DNA from: Hibiscus mutabilis
Lineage: Eukaryota; Streptophyta; Magnoliopsida; Malvales; Malvaceae
Direction: 5' to 3'
NCBI GenBank assembly: GCA_019671005.1
Contig: CM033745.1
Location: forward strand, 21,609,795-21,673,794
DNA length: 64,000 nucleotides
The position numbers were made by a program, and so were the translations under genes. This document shows positions 12,121 to 22,620 of the stretch, piece by piece (position 1 is the stretch's first letter; each line of letters opens with the position of its first letter). The notes under the pieces are model-generated. The model worked only from the letters and a program-made list of their open reading frames with translations. It had not been told where the DNA came from and ran no database searches.

Positions 12121-13613
12121 TGATAAGTGTATAAAATTACTATTTTTCTTGCCTTCTATACTCATATTATTGTTAGACTTAGGCTCATTTTAGTTGCATA
12201 GATAGGCATTCATGCATAGTTTCTTAGTTTTCTTGGTCAATGAGCTTGGTATTACATTTTGTTGGTTTTTGTGGAAAAATCACTGCTGGTTTGCTTATTT
12301 TGTGCAGGACAACATTGTCGAGGCAAGTAGGGATTGTTGTGGCATTAAGGAGAATACTGAAGGTGTTGCCGAAGTTAATTGCCACGGCATATCAGGAATA
12401 AACTGGATAAATACAACATTATCCGCAAGATTATCCAAATCGCAAAAGATAAAGCCCATATTCAAATAGGAATTTACTACAGATAAAGACAGAAGCTAAA
12501 GAGAGATAAAAGGGGATAATTATTCTATTTTATAATTAAATAGAATTTATTTATATTTTCCCAAGAATTATCTCTTATTCTTATCCTTATTACATAGGAT
12601 AATTCTCTATATTTAAATTCAAATACACAGCTGGATAAAGATAATTTTCCCATGGATTTCAACGCATTCAAACTCTTCTTCTTCATCTATATAAATAGAT
12701 CATAGCAACAAAGAGGGAGTCTATTGGGAGAGAGAGCAGATCGCTCGCACCTTCTTCTTCTTCTTTAATCTTATGCGATCCATGGCTTGGAATTTTTCCT
12801 TTGTATATCTTTCGAACCCAGCCATAAGTTGATGTAAATTGGCTGGGGTTATTTTGGGTTTGTGGTTTTGATAAATTTTTGGAGCATTTAGGTTCTTTAT
12901 TGCAATTTAAATTCAAAGTTTGTTCATTATTGGTTCTTATTTTTATTTCGAGCGAATTGGGAGAGGATCTCGAGAATTCATCCATTTATCTAGCATCATG
13001 AGAGTTATATTCAAGAAACGAATGAGCATGATCTTCATTCAACAAATCGTTAATGGAGGTTAATCCATCTTAGGAATAAGATTTGGATTTTAACGACTAT
13101 TAGAAGCGTAAGATCAGTTGTTGTTCACCCAAGGTTAACGCAGGGATGTATCACCAAGGCATGCACAATAAACTAGTGTTTCAGTTAGGGATAACTATAA
13201 GCCATTGAAGAATGCTTCACCGAGCTTTGAAGGAAGAAACCCAGTTACTACGACAATCGAACTAGTCCAGTTGCTGCAGTATAAGCAATTGCCACGACAA
13301 TTCAGCCGGTCCTAGTTGCCAAGGCAATTGAGTTGCCATATCAATCAATTGCCACGATGATCCATTCGCTCATCACACCACTACTCACGATAACCCGACT
13401 TACTCTCTTAAATTGATTACTCATTTCTATTTACTTTATTATGTTTAGTTTTTTTACTTGAAATTTATTACCTTCAATATTATTTCTTTTACAGTGTAAT
13501 AACTTAAGAAAAGTGGCCCAAACCAATCCTTGTGGAGACGATACTTGATACATATCACTTTATTACTTGCGACGTGTATACTTGCACCGCTGTCGCACTT
13601 AAATCATCCAACA
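12121..13613 (+). repeat. 5' LTR of element C
   Basis: 1493 bases, TGATAAGTGT...CCAACA. It aligns end to end with 16662-18119. TATATAAATA at 12688-12697 is a strong TATA box. The 3' end holds the ATACTTGCA block also seen in the LTRs of A and B, followed at once by the primer site. Confidence 0.92.
12688..12697 (+). promoter_or_regulatory. TATA box in 5' LTR of element C
   Basis: TATATAAATA, conserved as TATATAAAG at 17199-17207 in the other LTR. Likely core promoter of the element RNA. A CTTCTTCTTC tract lies about 60 bases downstream (12751-12764). Confidence 0.55.
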
Positions 13614-13619
13614 AGTTTT

Positions 13620-13637
13620 TGGTGCCGTTGCTAGGGA
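13620..13637 (+). other. Primer-binding site of element C (tRNA-Asp)
   Basis: TGGTGCCGTTGCTAGGGA, six bases after the LTR. It matches the complement of the plant tRNA-Asp 3' end at 15 of 18 positions. All three differences are C-to-T or G-to-A. Confidence 0.85.
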
Positions 13638-13759
13638 TTGGCAATTGGTGTTAGTTATTTTTGTTATTGCAATTTTCTTATTATTTTTACTAACTTTTGT
13701 TTTTGTTTGTTTTATCAAAAAAAATTTTTTTGGTGTGCTACAAGTTAAGGGACATCAAC

Positions 13760-14548
13760 ATGTGGGGAAATAAAAGTCGATCTATTAGAGAGTTTATGTG
13801 GGAAGATAGGAATCAATCCAATCAAGAATTTCTTACATTAACTGACGATTACCTATACCAATCGAGAAAAGCTCAAAGAGCCTATACAGTGGAAAACTCT
13901 TGCACTTGTTGTGGAGAGTATCATGCGTTTGAAGATTGCCCTCAAAATCCTGGTGAATATGGCTACATGGAGGACCATAGATGGAACTAACAACAAAATC
14001 CTTCATGGTATGATCAAAAAGCTCAATTTTTTTGCCATGACAATTTTGTCGCAGCAACAGATATGCTATGGCAATATAGTCATTTTCAGGAGCATTCAAA
14101 TGCCTTGGAGGAAATGGTTTCAGCTTTCTTGGCTAGAGCTGACAGATCAATTGTGGAGATTTGAGAGCTATCAAAGTCCATGGATGCAAGGATAGCTAAG
14201 TTGGATACACCCTTGAGGGATTTAGAAGACCAATTAAGGAGATCCACATATGCCATGGATAACATGTCCCAACAATCAATTCCTAGGGATACTGAAATCC
14301 TAAGGCAAGATGAGAAGGAGCAATACAAAGAGAGATCCCCGATGCGTGAGGATCAACTAAAACCTCCAAGTTGAGAGCCTGCCAATGAGAAAGACTGCCC
14401 AACACTTGATGAGCCTATGCAACGAATTGCCACGACAAAGATTGTGAAGTCTGAACAGAGAAATGCCACGACAACACTTAGTGAGGCAAAGTAGAGTAAT
14501 GCTACAACAAATTCTGAGGAATATGATGCCAGAATGTTACAACGTTGA
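13760..14548 (+). pseudogene. Gag-like zinc-knuckle remnant in element C
   Basis: From the ATG at 13760 one frame runs to a TGA at 14546 with in-frame stops at about 13988, 14162, 14372 and 14492 but no indel. It encodes a short N-terminus, a CCHC knuckle (C-T-C-C-G-E-Y-H-A-F-E-D-C, about 13902-13940), then a polar, predicted helical region and a Lys/Glu/Thr-rich tail. The capsid-type gag domain found in A and B is absent, so only the RNA-binding end of a Gag survived. Whether it was once translated in this shortened form is unknown. Confidence 0.7.
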
Positions 14549-16187
14549 TGCTAAAGTAGGAATTTAGAGATTGCTCTCATCCACCTTTGCCACGGCAATT
14601 GCATGACCACATGCAAGATCAATGAGATGACAATACTTTGCTAATGGAATATGAGTAGGTGATGACTGAACCTCTTGAATTCTTCAAAAACTCATCTCCT
14701 CCATTGTAGGTATTTCTCGAGGAACCAACGTTGGTAGATTTGAAGCCATCAAAATCTCTACCGATAGAGATATTTGAGAGGCCTAAAGAAAATGGTGGTT
14801 GGATTTATAAATCTTCTTAGAAAATTGGTTCTTCTCTTGACTTACAACAAATTTTGGCAGAAGATTGCCATGACAATTGGCTGGCGCAACAATTGCCATG
14901 ACAATGAAGGCTACATCTAACCATGATGGAAGCCGATGTGAGTAAGGTAATAAAAGGTTAGGTGTTGATATAATTTTTTCTATTAATATATCCTTACCTT
15001 CAAAAAGAGTAGCATTGTAGAGGGCATGCATGGACTACAAGAGAACAAGAAAGAAAGACATCTCCACCATGCTAACGTAAAAAGGGGTAGCTGCAAGCAC
15101 ATTGCCCCAACTTTTTGTGGGCAATATTGTCACCCAATGGAGGGTACGAATGGACTATAAGAAGTATCGGAAATGACCCTCATCAAGCTTTGTTTAAGGT
15201 AACCTAATACCCTTCAACTTTTCTTTTTCTTTTAAGTTTATTTTGATTTTAGTTTTTATTCTTTTTTATTATTTTAATATGACTAGGATGTTGAAAGAAG
15301 CTCAGACAATCAGACTTGCCACGGTAAGAGAACATGTCACGACAACTGCTCCAATCCCAAAAGAACTTTTGAGCCCACAGTTGAATCAATTGGAGTAGAT
15401 TGAGGCAGGGCATCAACTTTTGTGGCACTACATCAGCACCCATTGAGCACTTCATATTGGAGGATAATCCGAATTGCAGTAATCCTTCCAAGGTTCCCTG
15501 CCAAGTTACTTGTCCCAACAATTGCAGTCGGCAATTCTATGCTAGTTACAAGTGGCATTGCCGCGGCAACCCCAATCACACACAAAGATTTCAAAGACAC
15601 TACCTCTGGAATATTGAATTCTCCACCTTCGGATGTGCCTTCAGAGACAAAATCAAAGCATGAAACTTTACCACTTGACACTATCAAGGAGGGTGAGCCA
15701 GTTGAGGAGGTAGAGGAAATTATGGATAATGACCATGCACCATCTCCACCACCACCAACAAGGTGAGGCAGCATACGCCTCAAGCAAACGGCCAAGGGTC
15801 ACTACGAATTTGAGGTAACGACCTCTTCACTAAACCATTTGCATTTTATTTTTCTTTTCATTTGTTTAATTTTACATGCATTGGAGACAATGCTTCTCTC
15901 GAGTTTGGGGGGGTTTTGCTTTTGTTTGTCTCATGTTAGTTTGCATTCATTTTATTGGCTCATGTTAGTTTGCGTATATTGCTTGCCATGATACTTACTT
16001 GATAAAACTGCTAAAACCTATTGTGATATCCTATGATGAGTTTGCTTAGACGGGAAAACCTTAGATTTTAGGATTAGCATGGAGTTTACTTGGGATTTTG
16101 GTATAATGCTACTTATATTGACACTGTTGTGACTTGTTGATTTGGGGGAGACCTAGTGAATTTTAGGTTATTAAAATTGGGTAAAGT
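14549..16187 (+). other. Largely non-coding interior of element C
   Basis: Contains no pol domain. A 114-codon frame at 15422-15766 ends in an acidic and Pro-rich segment (P-S-P-P-P-P-T-R) and might be the remnant of an accessory ORF, but I recognise no domain. A G-run, TTTGGGGGGG, at 15904-15913 and TTTGGGGGAG at 16141-16150 look like extra polypurine tracts. Words close to TTGCCACGACAA recur throughout. Confidence 0.55.
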
Positions 16188-16377
16188 AAGCTAGAGGTAC
16201 CTAACTGGCTCTAGCTTAAATGAAATAAACTTTGAATTAAGATAATTTTTTTACTAGAGGTGCCTAATCTGGCTCTAGTTGTCGTGCATTCAGAATCACT
16301 AGAGGTGCCCATCTGGCTCTAGTTGATTTAATCTAAAAGAAATTGCTTTGCTAGAGGTGCCTAAAACTGGCTCTAGC
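16188..16377 (+). repeat. Four spaced CTAGAG...CTCTAG hairpins
   Basis: Four inverted repeats at 16188-16217, 16253-16279, 16298-16323 and 16350-16377, with perfect stems of 7-9 bp (for example AAGCTAGAG with CTCTAGCTT) around a similar loop of about 12-14 bases (GTGCCTAATCTGG type). They sit 285-475 bases before the 3' LTR. Function unknown; an RNA structure or protein-binding array is possible. Confidence 0.75.
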
Positions 16378-16623
16378 AGAATTAATTGCCCCAACAAGTA
16401 AATAATAGAACCTACTGTTTGTATGGAATCTTGTTGGTTGACTTGTACACAACACCACACACATATTTTCACTAGCATTATAGTTTAATTTTGAGTAATC
16501 TTCTGTGCTTTCCAATGATTGAAAGGTAATCAAATCTTTGCGTCACTGTTTTGATGATTGAAGTCAGGTAAGAAGCATGTTTTTCGTGATAAAAGCCTTG
16601 GCATGTGATTGTTAGTGTTTTGC

Positions 16624-16661
16624 ATTGCTTGAGGACAAGCAATAGTTTGAGTTTGGGGGTG
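16624..16661 (+). other. Polypurine tract and upstream hairpin of element C
   Basis: ATTGCTTG-AGGA-CAAGCAAT (16624-16643) is a perfect 8-bp stem with a 4-base loop. GTTTGGGGGTG (16651-16661) follows and abuts the 3' LTR. Element B has the same arrangement at 6854-6891. Confidence 0.85.
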
Positions 16662-18119
16662 TGATAAGTGTACAAAAGTACTATTTTTCTTGCCCTTTTT
16701 ACTCATATTATTGTTAGACTTAGGCTCATTTTAGTTGCATGACATGCATTCATGCATAGTTTCTTAGTTTTCTTGGTCAATGAGCTTGGTATTACATTTT
16801 GTTAGTTTTTGTGGAAAAATCGCTGATTGCCAAGGCAAGTAGGGATTGTTGTGGCATTAAGGAGAATACTAAAGGCATTGCCGAAGCTGATTATCGTGGC
16901 ATATCGGGAATAAACTGGATAAATACAACATTATTCGCAAGATTATCCAAATCGCAAAAGATAAAGCCCAAATTGAAATGGGAATTTACTGCAGATAAAG
17001 ACAGAAGATAAAGAGAGATAAAAGGGGATAATTATTCTATTTTACAATTAAATAGAATTTATTTATATTTTCCCAAGAATTATCTTTTATTCTTATCCTT
17101 ATCACATAGGATAATTCTCCATATTTAAATTCAAATACGCAGCTAATAAAGATAATTTCCCTATGGATTTCAACGTATTCAAACTCTTCTTCTTCATCTA
17201 TATAAAGAGATCGTAGCAACAAAGAGGGGGTGTCGATTGGGAGAGAGAGCAGATCGCACGCACGCACCTTCTTCTTCTTCTTCTTTAATCTTATGCGATC
17301 CATGGCTAGGAATTTTTCCTTTGAATATCTTTCGAACCTAGCCATGAGTTGATGTAAATTGGCTAGGGTTATTTTGGGTTTGTGGTTTTGATAAATGTTT
17401 AGAGCATTTAGGTTCTTTATTGCAATTTAAATTCAAAGTTTTTTCATTCTTGGTTCTTATTTTTGTTTTGAGAGAATTGGGAGAGGATCTCGAGAATTCA
17501 TCCATTTATCTAGCATCATGAGAGTTAGATTCAAGAAACGAATGAACATGATCTTCTTTCAACAAATCGTTAATGGAGGTTAATCTATCTTAGGAATAAG
17601 ATTTGGATTTCAACGGCTAATAGGAGCGTAAGATCGGTTGTTGTTCACCTAAGGTTAACACAGGGATGTATCACCAAGGCATGCACAATAAACTAGTGTT
17701 TCAGTTAGGGATAACTAGAAGCTATTGAAGAACGCTTTGCCGAGCTTTGAAGGAAGAAATCCAGTTGCTACGGAAATTGAACCAGTACAGTTGCCACATC
17801 AATTCAGCCGGTCCAGTTGCCAAGGCAATTGAGTTGCCACAACAAGCAATTGCCACGGCGATCCATTCGGTCATCACACCACTACTTATGATAACCCGAC
17901 CTACTATCTTAAATCGATTACTCCTTTCTATTTACTTTATTTTGTTTAGTTTATTTTTACTTGAAATTTATTACCTTCAATATTATTTATTTTATAGTGT
18001 AATAACTTAAGCAAAATGGCCCAAGCCAATCCCTGTGGATATGATACTTGATACATATTACTTTATTACTTGCAACATGTATATTTGCACCATTCGAGTT
18101 GCACTTAAATCACCCGACA
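16662..18119 (+). repeat. 3' LTR of element C
   Basis: 1458 bases, TGATAAGTGT...CCGACA, paired with 12121-13613. It is slightly shorter owing to a small deletion near 16826. It is followed by the right target duplication ATGGA (18120-18124). Confidence 0.92.
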
Positions 18120-19138
18120 ATGGACAAGTGAACGTGGTTTTCTCATGATCTTCTGGCGCGATGGCAATCTGGTTATAACCCGAATAGCCATCCAGGAAGC
18201 AATAAAATACCTTACCTGCCAGTCTGTCCAACATTTAATTGATGAAGGGTAATGGAAATTAATCATTTCGTATGGTATTATTCAGCCTCTTCTAATCCAT
18301 GCATACTCTCTAGCCCGTCACGATCCTCGAAGGTATCAATTCATTCTTGTTGTTTTGAACCACGGTCATTCCACCCTTCTTTGGCAGACGCTACATCGAG
18401 CTGACCCATGAGCTTTCAGAAATGGGATAAATTATCCCAGCACCCAACCATTTTATGACTTCTTTCTTGACTACCTCTTTCATGCTCGGGTTCAATCTCA
18501 TTTGGGCCTCGATTGTTTTTGCCATGGTAATCCTCCAGAATAATTTTATGCATACAGATTGTGATGCTTTTCACTCGGATATCAGCAAGGGTCCATCCCA
18601 CAGCTTACTTGTGATTGCCCAATGTCTCCAGCAAACTCTCCTCTTGGTCACCGGTCAAATCGGCAACAATTATTACTGGCAAAGTTGAGTTGTCTCCCAT
18701 GTAAGCATATTAGAAATGGCTCGGAAAAAGTTTAAGTTCCAGTTCTGACAGCTCCTCAATGGATGGTTTAGGTGCCTTGATTTCTCTACCGACCAACTCA
18801 AGTGGCTCAGGTCTACCAAAATAACTCATGACCTCATTCAGCATGGTCGGTTCTTCAGATTCTTCATTCATCATATCTCCATCATCCAATTCTCCGACAT
18901 CATCATCATTATCTTAGCAAAGTTATGCCATGTCCACGTCGAAAATGGACTCCATGATCTCAACAGCTTGGCATTCCTCAGGTTCATCTACAGACCTAAA
19001 AGCTTGAAATATGTTAAACGTAATATGTTGATTATTCATACGCATGGTAAGCTCACCTTTTTAACATCAATAAAGTCTTACCTGTGACAAGAAATGGTAT
19101 TCCCAAGATAATAGGGACATTAACATCAGCCTCATATT
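18120..19138 (-). pseudogene. RT N-terminal half of element B
   Basis: Reverse transcriptase fingers and palm, read right to left from the protease. A segment near 18510-18390 (E-V-I-K-W-L-G-A-G-I-I-Y-P-I-S) is the usual RT start; a stop within it at about 18382 looks like a point mutation. F-L-D-G-Y-S-G-Y near 18200 carries the first catalytic Asp. The frame then hits element C and resumes at 12115. The part from 18650 to 19138 is the poorly conserved protease-RT connection with stops. Confidence 0.8.
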
Positions 19139-19417
19139 CTAAATAATGAAATCAACAGGAAATATAAATTGATCTACTTTTACCAACACACCCTCAATCT
19201 TATCCTTGGGATGTGCATAGGATTGGTCTGCTAGTTGAAGTGTTACCGTGGTAGGCCTTGCTTCAATTCCAAGCTTTCTAAATACTGGCATTGGCATCAA
19301 ATTGATGCTGGCTCCCAGATCACACAGTGCTTTGCCCATGAATCTATTGCCAATCGTGCAGGGAATTGTGAAACTTCCCAGATCTTTTAGTTTCGATGGC
19401 AATCTATTGGTGATCAT
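19139..19417 (-). pseudogene. Aspartic protease of element B
   Basis: Retropepsin-type protease that cuts Gag-Pol. The 92-codon open frame contains F-T-I-P-C-T-I-G, the active-site motif D-L-G-A-S-I-N-L-M-P and a hydrophobic end (F-P-V-D-F-I-I). D-L-G in place of D-T/S-G is usual for Athila-type elements. This segment itself has no stop, but the flanking linker and RT do, so the polyprotein is dead. Confidence 0.85.
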
Positions 19418-19680
19418 TGCACTGCATCCTTAAGTGAGAGCGAAAGTCTCGAAATCACCCATATTCCTCTTTTTGGAAAATATGTCCTTCATGAATTTAA
19501 CATAGTTGGGCATTTGTTCGAGAGCTTCCACTAATGGGATGTTGATTTGTAGCTGTTTAAGGACTTCTAAAAAGCTCTTAAACTATTGATCTTGCTTGCG
19601 TTTCTGGAGCCTTTATGGAAAAGGTGGTGGCAGATAAACAAATAATGGTTCTGTTGGTTTTGCTAAGGTAGTGTTGGCAT

Positions 19681-20198
19681 TAGGGGTGTACATTTCGGAT
19701 ATCCGATCCGATCTGATCTGAAATTTTGGATATCCAAAATTTTTGGATAGGCAATTTAGTGATCTGTATCTGATCTAAAATTTTTGAATTCAGACATTCG
19801 ATTTTTTCATATCGGATATCTGAAAATCTAAATTTATAACTTGATTTAATTAATTTTTTTTAATTACACAGTTCTATCCATGAAAGTTTTAGGTTTTCAA
19901 ATATAACGATCAATAAATTATTGAATATAACAAGATTTGTATCCATAGAAATTTCAATTTTCATATATAACAAGTAAAAATCGAATACAATAAGATTCAT
20001 ATATATAAAAAATAATATTTTCAGATAACGAATATTTGATCCGAATGTAAAATAACTATCTGTATCTGATCTAAAATTTTCAAATATCCAATCCGAATTA
20101 TCCAAAAAATAAAAAACGGATCAAATATCAAAATTTCAGATCAGATCAATGGATAAACGGATCGAATCAATTGGACCAGATTTTTTTGCACACCTCTA
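19681..20198. mobile_element. hAT-like MITE in gag-protease linker of element B
   Basis: 518-bp AT-rich insertion with short, imperfect inverted ends: TAGGGGTGTACA on the left and, read on the other strand, TAGAGGTGTGCA on the right. It is flanked by GTTGGCAT (19673-19680) and GCTGGCAT (20199-20206), an 8-bp target duplication matching at 7 of 8, as made by hAT transposases. GGATATCCGATCC-type words repeat inside near both ends. Element A has no such insertion at the equivalent point. No transposase is encoded, so it is non-autonomous. Confidence 0.8.
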
Positions 20199-20206
20199 GC
20201 TGGCAT

Positions 20207-21158
20207 TAGATTGACGTCTAGCTTCAGGTTGCGGTTTGGCATTAGATAACGGTCTGACATCAGATTGGGATCCGACATCATCAGTTTTGCCTCTTTTTTC
20301 TTAGTTTCTTTGGGTTCATCTGTTGGCATCATCTTCTCGGCCTAGAAATTAGTTGATTGTTTAATAGGTGTCCTAGTCTCGCATTGTTTGCCACTTCGAA
20401 GAGTAACCGCATTGTATTGTTCTCTACATTTTTGCCGAGAATCCTCCGTATCACTTGGCAAATTTCCCTAGGGCCTATTACTTTGTGCATTGGCAATCTA
20501 CCTAGCTGAACCACCAAGTTTCATATAGATGCTACTAAACTCTGGACAGTTGCATCATTCCGCTCTATGTACTCAGTTAAAGTGTTCCCCTGGTTAGATT
20601 TCTATCCTTGCTGAAAATTATTTTTTTCTCTTTGTGGCATTACATTCTGGTTGAAACCTGACAGTGCATTTTTGTTCGGTCGTTGGGTATTAAATGGGTT
20701 ATCGCCTTGGTTTGCCCAAGAAAAATTGGGATGTTGCTTCCAACCTGCATTATAAGTATTGGAATTTGGGTTAAAATTACGATTGAAATTGCCAACAAAA
20801 TTTACCAATTCATGGTTTGATGGGAATTCTTCCACGTTATGATCCTCTCCACAAATATTGCATAATGGTTCTAGTGCCTTTACTTCTTGGACTGAAGTAG
20901 ACTTTTGCATCGTCTTCACTATGTTAGTAAGATTGGAAATCTGAGCGTTGATTGATGATAATTTATCAAGCTCTAATTTTCCAACATTTTTTGTTCCGGT
21001 TCCCAATCTGGCAGTAGGATATTGGAGATCGTTGGTGGCAATTCTTTCAAGGATGTCAAACGCCTCTGTGTAATTTTTTCTAGCAACGAGCCATTTGCTG
21101 AAGCATTAACCACAACCTTGGCATGAGCATTGAATCCGTTATAAAAGGTCTCTATTTG
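20207..21158 (-). pseudogene. gag C-terminal part and linker of element B
   Basis: Reading leftwards from 21158: the end of the capsid-like gag domain (T-F-Y-N-G-F-N-A-H near 21145-21120), a region ending in a CCHC knuckle (C-N-I-C-G-E-D-H-N-V-E-E-F, 20860-20820, whose last Cys is replaced by Phe) and an Asn/Gln-rich tail to 20602. The frame shifts near 21000. The remainder (20600-20207) is the linker toward protease. Homology to gag of A stops abruptly at about 21158, where the LTR of element D begins. Confidence 0.8.
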
Positions 21159-21429
21159 TGTAATTTTTCCTAAATACAAAGTTTTATTAAAATGACATTT
21201 TTGCAATAGAGATTAACCCAGAGAACAACGCCACTTTAAGCTCAAGGCATGTTTTTCTCGAGAATCCCCAAAGATAGTTGTTTTTTATTTAAAATTTAAT
21301 TAAAATGAATGAATACAAAGTTTATACAAATATATATAATAATATAAGAAAATTGTTTTAGACCGAGTATCTACCATCCTTTTTTATTCCAAACTGTAAG
21401 ATTAAAAGGTTTAATCTAAGTTATATATT

Positions 21430-21935
21430 TGAGAGTTAGTTCATCCACTCCGCCAATCTTGGAGAAGTAGAATCTGTAAATTGGGGTGATCTACTCCACC
21501 ACTAACAGGGAGGCAAAATCTGAAATAAGTTGATCCGCTACATCACTGACGAAGAGGAAGGATCTGGAGAAGAGAGTTTGATTGCTACAACACTGATGAA
21601 GAGGCAGGATCTAGAGAAGAGTTCTGATCAAGCTACAACTCCGACGAAGAGACATGATCTAGGAGTTAATTTTGATCAAGCTACAACTCCGATGAAGAGA
21701 CATGATCTAGGAGTTAATTTTGATCAAGCTACAACTCTAACAAAGAGGCGTGATCTGAGAATTTGATTTTGATCAGGCTACAATTCTGATGAAGAGGCAT
21801 GATCTGAAAGTTTGATTTTGATCAAGCTACAACTCCGACGAAGAGGCATGATCTGAGAGTTTGATCTGCTACAACATTGACGAAGAGGCAGGATCTTGAA
21901 GATAGTTTTTTGATCCGCTACACCATGTTACGAGT
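21430..21935. repeat. Tandem repeat array 1, 48-bp period
   Basis: About eight to nine diverged copies of a unit containing GATCAAGCTACAACTCCGA and GAAGAGGCATGATCT. The best copies (about 21640-21735) are nearly identical and exactly 48 bases apart; outer copies vary in length. The open frame over it (21530-21766) follows from the period being a multiple of three and is not evidence of a gene. Confidence 0.8.
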
Positions 21936-22223
21936 GAGATAGGACCTGCAAAAGTTAAAAGAGTGCCTTGTTAAACGAGTCATTAAATTAACTACTTTTA
22001 TTTTAAATAATGAAACTAAAAGGTCTAATATGAATATTTGATTTGGTTGATTCACTCCTTCGTATCAAGGATATTGGATCTTGTTAATGATTGTTTGTTC
22101 CTTCTTGTTTGAAGACGCCAAACAAATTTTTGCCCCACTTCTTCATGTCAAGGGTACTGGAATTTTTGGACAACCATTTGCTCATTCCTGTTTAAGGATG
22201 TCAAACATGTAAAAAAATCTGTC

Positions 22224-22620
22224 TTTTAAAAAATTCATGTTTTGAGGAAAATATCCTTGCGGAATGATTGAATTAAGGAATTAATGCTTTGAGAAACGTC
22301 CTTTTGAAAGGATGGAATTAAGAAATTATGATTTTTAAGAAAAAGTATCCTTATGGAAAGATGGAATTAAGAAATTCCTATTTTGAGGAAAAGTATCCTT
22401 ATGGAATGATGGAATTAAGAAATTCCTGTTTTGAAGAAAAATATCTTTATGGAATGATGGAATTAAGAAATTCTTGTTTTGAAGAAAAAGTATCCTTATG
22501 GAAGGATGAACTTAAGAAATTCCTTTTTGAGGAAAAAAGTATCCTTTTGAAAGGATGGAATTAAGAAAATCCTGCTTTGAGAAAAATATTCTTATGAAAG
22601 AATTGATTTTAGAAAATTTC
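22224..22620. repeat. Tandem repeat array 2, 48-bp period
   Basis: About eight copies of a unit containing GAGGAAAAGTATCCTTATGG and GGAATTAAGAAATTCCTG. Units near 22328-22500 differ at only a few bases. The period equals that of array 1, but the unit sequence is unrelated by eye. Confidence 0.8.

Larger units (their letters stand above)
12121..18119 (+). mobile_element. Non-autonomous Athila-like element C, nested in RT of element B
   Basis: A structurally complete 6-kb element: 5' LTR 12121-13613, primer site 13620-13637, a 3-kb interior, polypurine tract 16651-16661, 3' LTR 16662-18119 and a 5-bp target duplication. The interior carries only a gag-like zinc-knuckle remnant and non-coding DNA. 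There is no protease, RT or integrase, so it must have depended on proteins from an autonomous relative. The LTRs differ by several percent by eye, including a short deletion, so the insertion is not recent. Confidence 0.9.
5452..21158 (-). mobile_element. Athila-type element B, 5' truncated, hosting nested insertions
   Basis: Minus-strand Ty3/gypsy element. Reading from 21158 leftwards: gag (C-terminal part), linker, protease, RT, RNase H, integrase, accessory ORF, polypurine tract and 3' LTR. It is interrupted by element C at 12121-18119, a hAT-like MITE at 19681-20198 and element D at 21158/21159. Its gag N-terminus, primer site and 5' LTR are missing, probably lost with the outer part of D. 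Without the insertions about 9.2 kb remains. The left end abuts a copia LTR, so B is younger than the copia relic and older than its own guests. Confidence 0.85.

Noticed and set aside
15433..15795. 120-codon minus-strand ORF opposite 15422-15766
   Set aside because: Shadow of the plus-strand frame within element C; no recognisable domain.
21530..21766. Repeat-encoded protein of 16-residue units, and a similar one at 22328-22564
   Set aside because: The frames stay open because the tandem period (48) is divisible by three. There is no conserved start and no domain.
21430..22620. CRISPR-like array (regularly spaced repeats)
   Set aside because: Units are contiguous tandem repeats without unique spacers, in a plant retrotransposon context.
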